A DNA stretch of 13,536 nt. Origin: Halanaerobium sp. (GTDB lineage Bacteria > Bacillota > Halanaerobiia > Halanaerobiales > Halanaerobiaceae). The stretch covers positions 1 through 13,536 of the forward strand of contig QBLP01000024.1 in NCBI GenBank assembly GCA_003070825.1, in the 5' to 3' direction. This document shows positions 13,206 to 13,536 of this stretch, piece after piece. Position 1 is the stretch's first letter. The number at the start of each line of letters is the position of its first letter. Below the pieces are notes generated by a model. That model searched no databases, was not told the DNA's origin, and was given only the letters and a program-made list of their open reading frames with translations. Made by a program: the position numbers and the translations under genes.

Positions 13206-13536
13206 TTTTATCAGCCGGTTCTGCTGCTTCATCATTATTCAAAGCATTTTTATAATCCCAGAAAATTTGGAAGTCATCATTTATTTTTCTAATATAAACC
13301 TTCTTCTCAGACTTTTCTTCCCGACTGCCAAAATGTTTGAATTTTAATAAATAACTAACCTGAAGCTGATAATAACTGCCAAAATCATCAGCATAATCAA
13401 ATTTATCTTTAATTGTCTTAAAATCTATTTCTTTGGCAGCAGAAACTTTAATTTCTGTATATTTCAATTGATATTTTTCAAAATTCTGCTGTTGAAATTC
13501 TGTATATTTATTTTCGGGTAATATCCTTTTTAATTC
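13198..13536 (-). CDS. Unrecognised protein, 3' end only (truncated by the window edge)
   Basis: The frame is open from its stop at 13198 to the window end, giving at least 112 residues with no start inside. A TTG at 13467 could be taken as a start, but the frame continues 23 codons beyond it (ELKRILPENKYTEFQQQNFEK...), there is no ribosome binding site, and the upstream residues look like coding sequence. I do not recognise the family. The visible part alternates charged and aromatic residues (YYQLQVSYLLKFKHFG, KVYIRKINDDFQIFWDYK), a beta-rich pattern reminiscent of small NTF2-like or DUF4878-type extracytoplasmic domains, but that is only an impression. Its stop overlaps the ABC ATPase start by 8 bases, so it is in the same operon and may work with that transporter. 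Confidence 0.75.
   Translation of the reverse strand, partial: ELKRILPENKYTEFQQQNFEKYQLKYTEIKVSAAKEIDFKTIKDKFDYADDFGSYYQLQVSYLLKFKHFGSREEKSEKKVYIRKINDDFQIFWDYKNALNNDEAAEPADKNE

Overview
The window is one end of a contig from a low-G+C, Gram-positive-type (Bacillota/Clostridia-like) bacterium. Support comes from the AT-rich sequence, strong AGGAGG-type ribosome binding sites, several TTG/GTG starts, CCA-encoding tRNA genes and the gene order murI - gerM - rph - rdgB, which resembles the racE-gerM-rph-ysnA cluster of Bacillus subtilis. The very acidic trigger factor and ClpX linker would fit an anaerobic halophile such as Halanaerobiales, but that is inference from protein flavour only. The first 19 bases are not genomic: they match the Tn5/Nextera mosaic-end adapter, so the left edge is a library fragment end.

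Every gene is on the minus strand, so the window reads right to left. From 13536 down to 5685 there is a tightly packed run: the 3' end of an unrecognised gene cut by the right edge, an ABC-transporter ATPase, a soluble PAS-PAS histidine kinase, a secreted AMIN-domain N-acetylmuramoyl-L-alanine amidase, a membrane-anchored GerMN-domain protein, glutamate racemase (murI), RNase PH (rph) and the RdgB/HAM1 house-cleaning nucleotidase. Gaps range from an 8-base overlap to 26 bases, so this is probably one transcription unit centred on cell-wall synthesis and remodelling, with RNA and nucleotide quality control at its end.

Next comes a four-tRNA operon in transcription order Pro(UGG)-Gly(UCC)-Arg(UCU)-His(GUG), with a good sigma-A promoter and a textbook intrinsic terminator. 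A TetR-family regulator follows with an extended -10 promoter and a palindrome at its transcription start, and then a small DUF1232 (YkvA-like) protein.

The last block is tRNA-Leu(UAG), trigger factor (tig), clpP and clpX, behind a strong promoter. It couples a ribosome-bound chaperone to the ClpXP protease. No lon gene is visible because the contig stops 118 bases after clpX.

Several start codons are revised from the longest open frame: tig begins inside a frame that otherwise runs through tRNA-Leu; tetR begins at GTG; murI and the amidase use TTG; rdgB, the GerMN gene and the ABC ATPase start later than the longest frame. No gene-free stretch exceeds 300 bases. The longest (4941-5181, 3612-3832, 5546-5684, 2009-2132) hold the promoters, palindromes and terminator listed below. 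I see no mobile element, CRISPR array or defence system. The most uncertain content is the orphan ABC ATPase/kinase pair and the truncated gene at the right edge.
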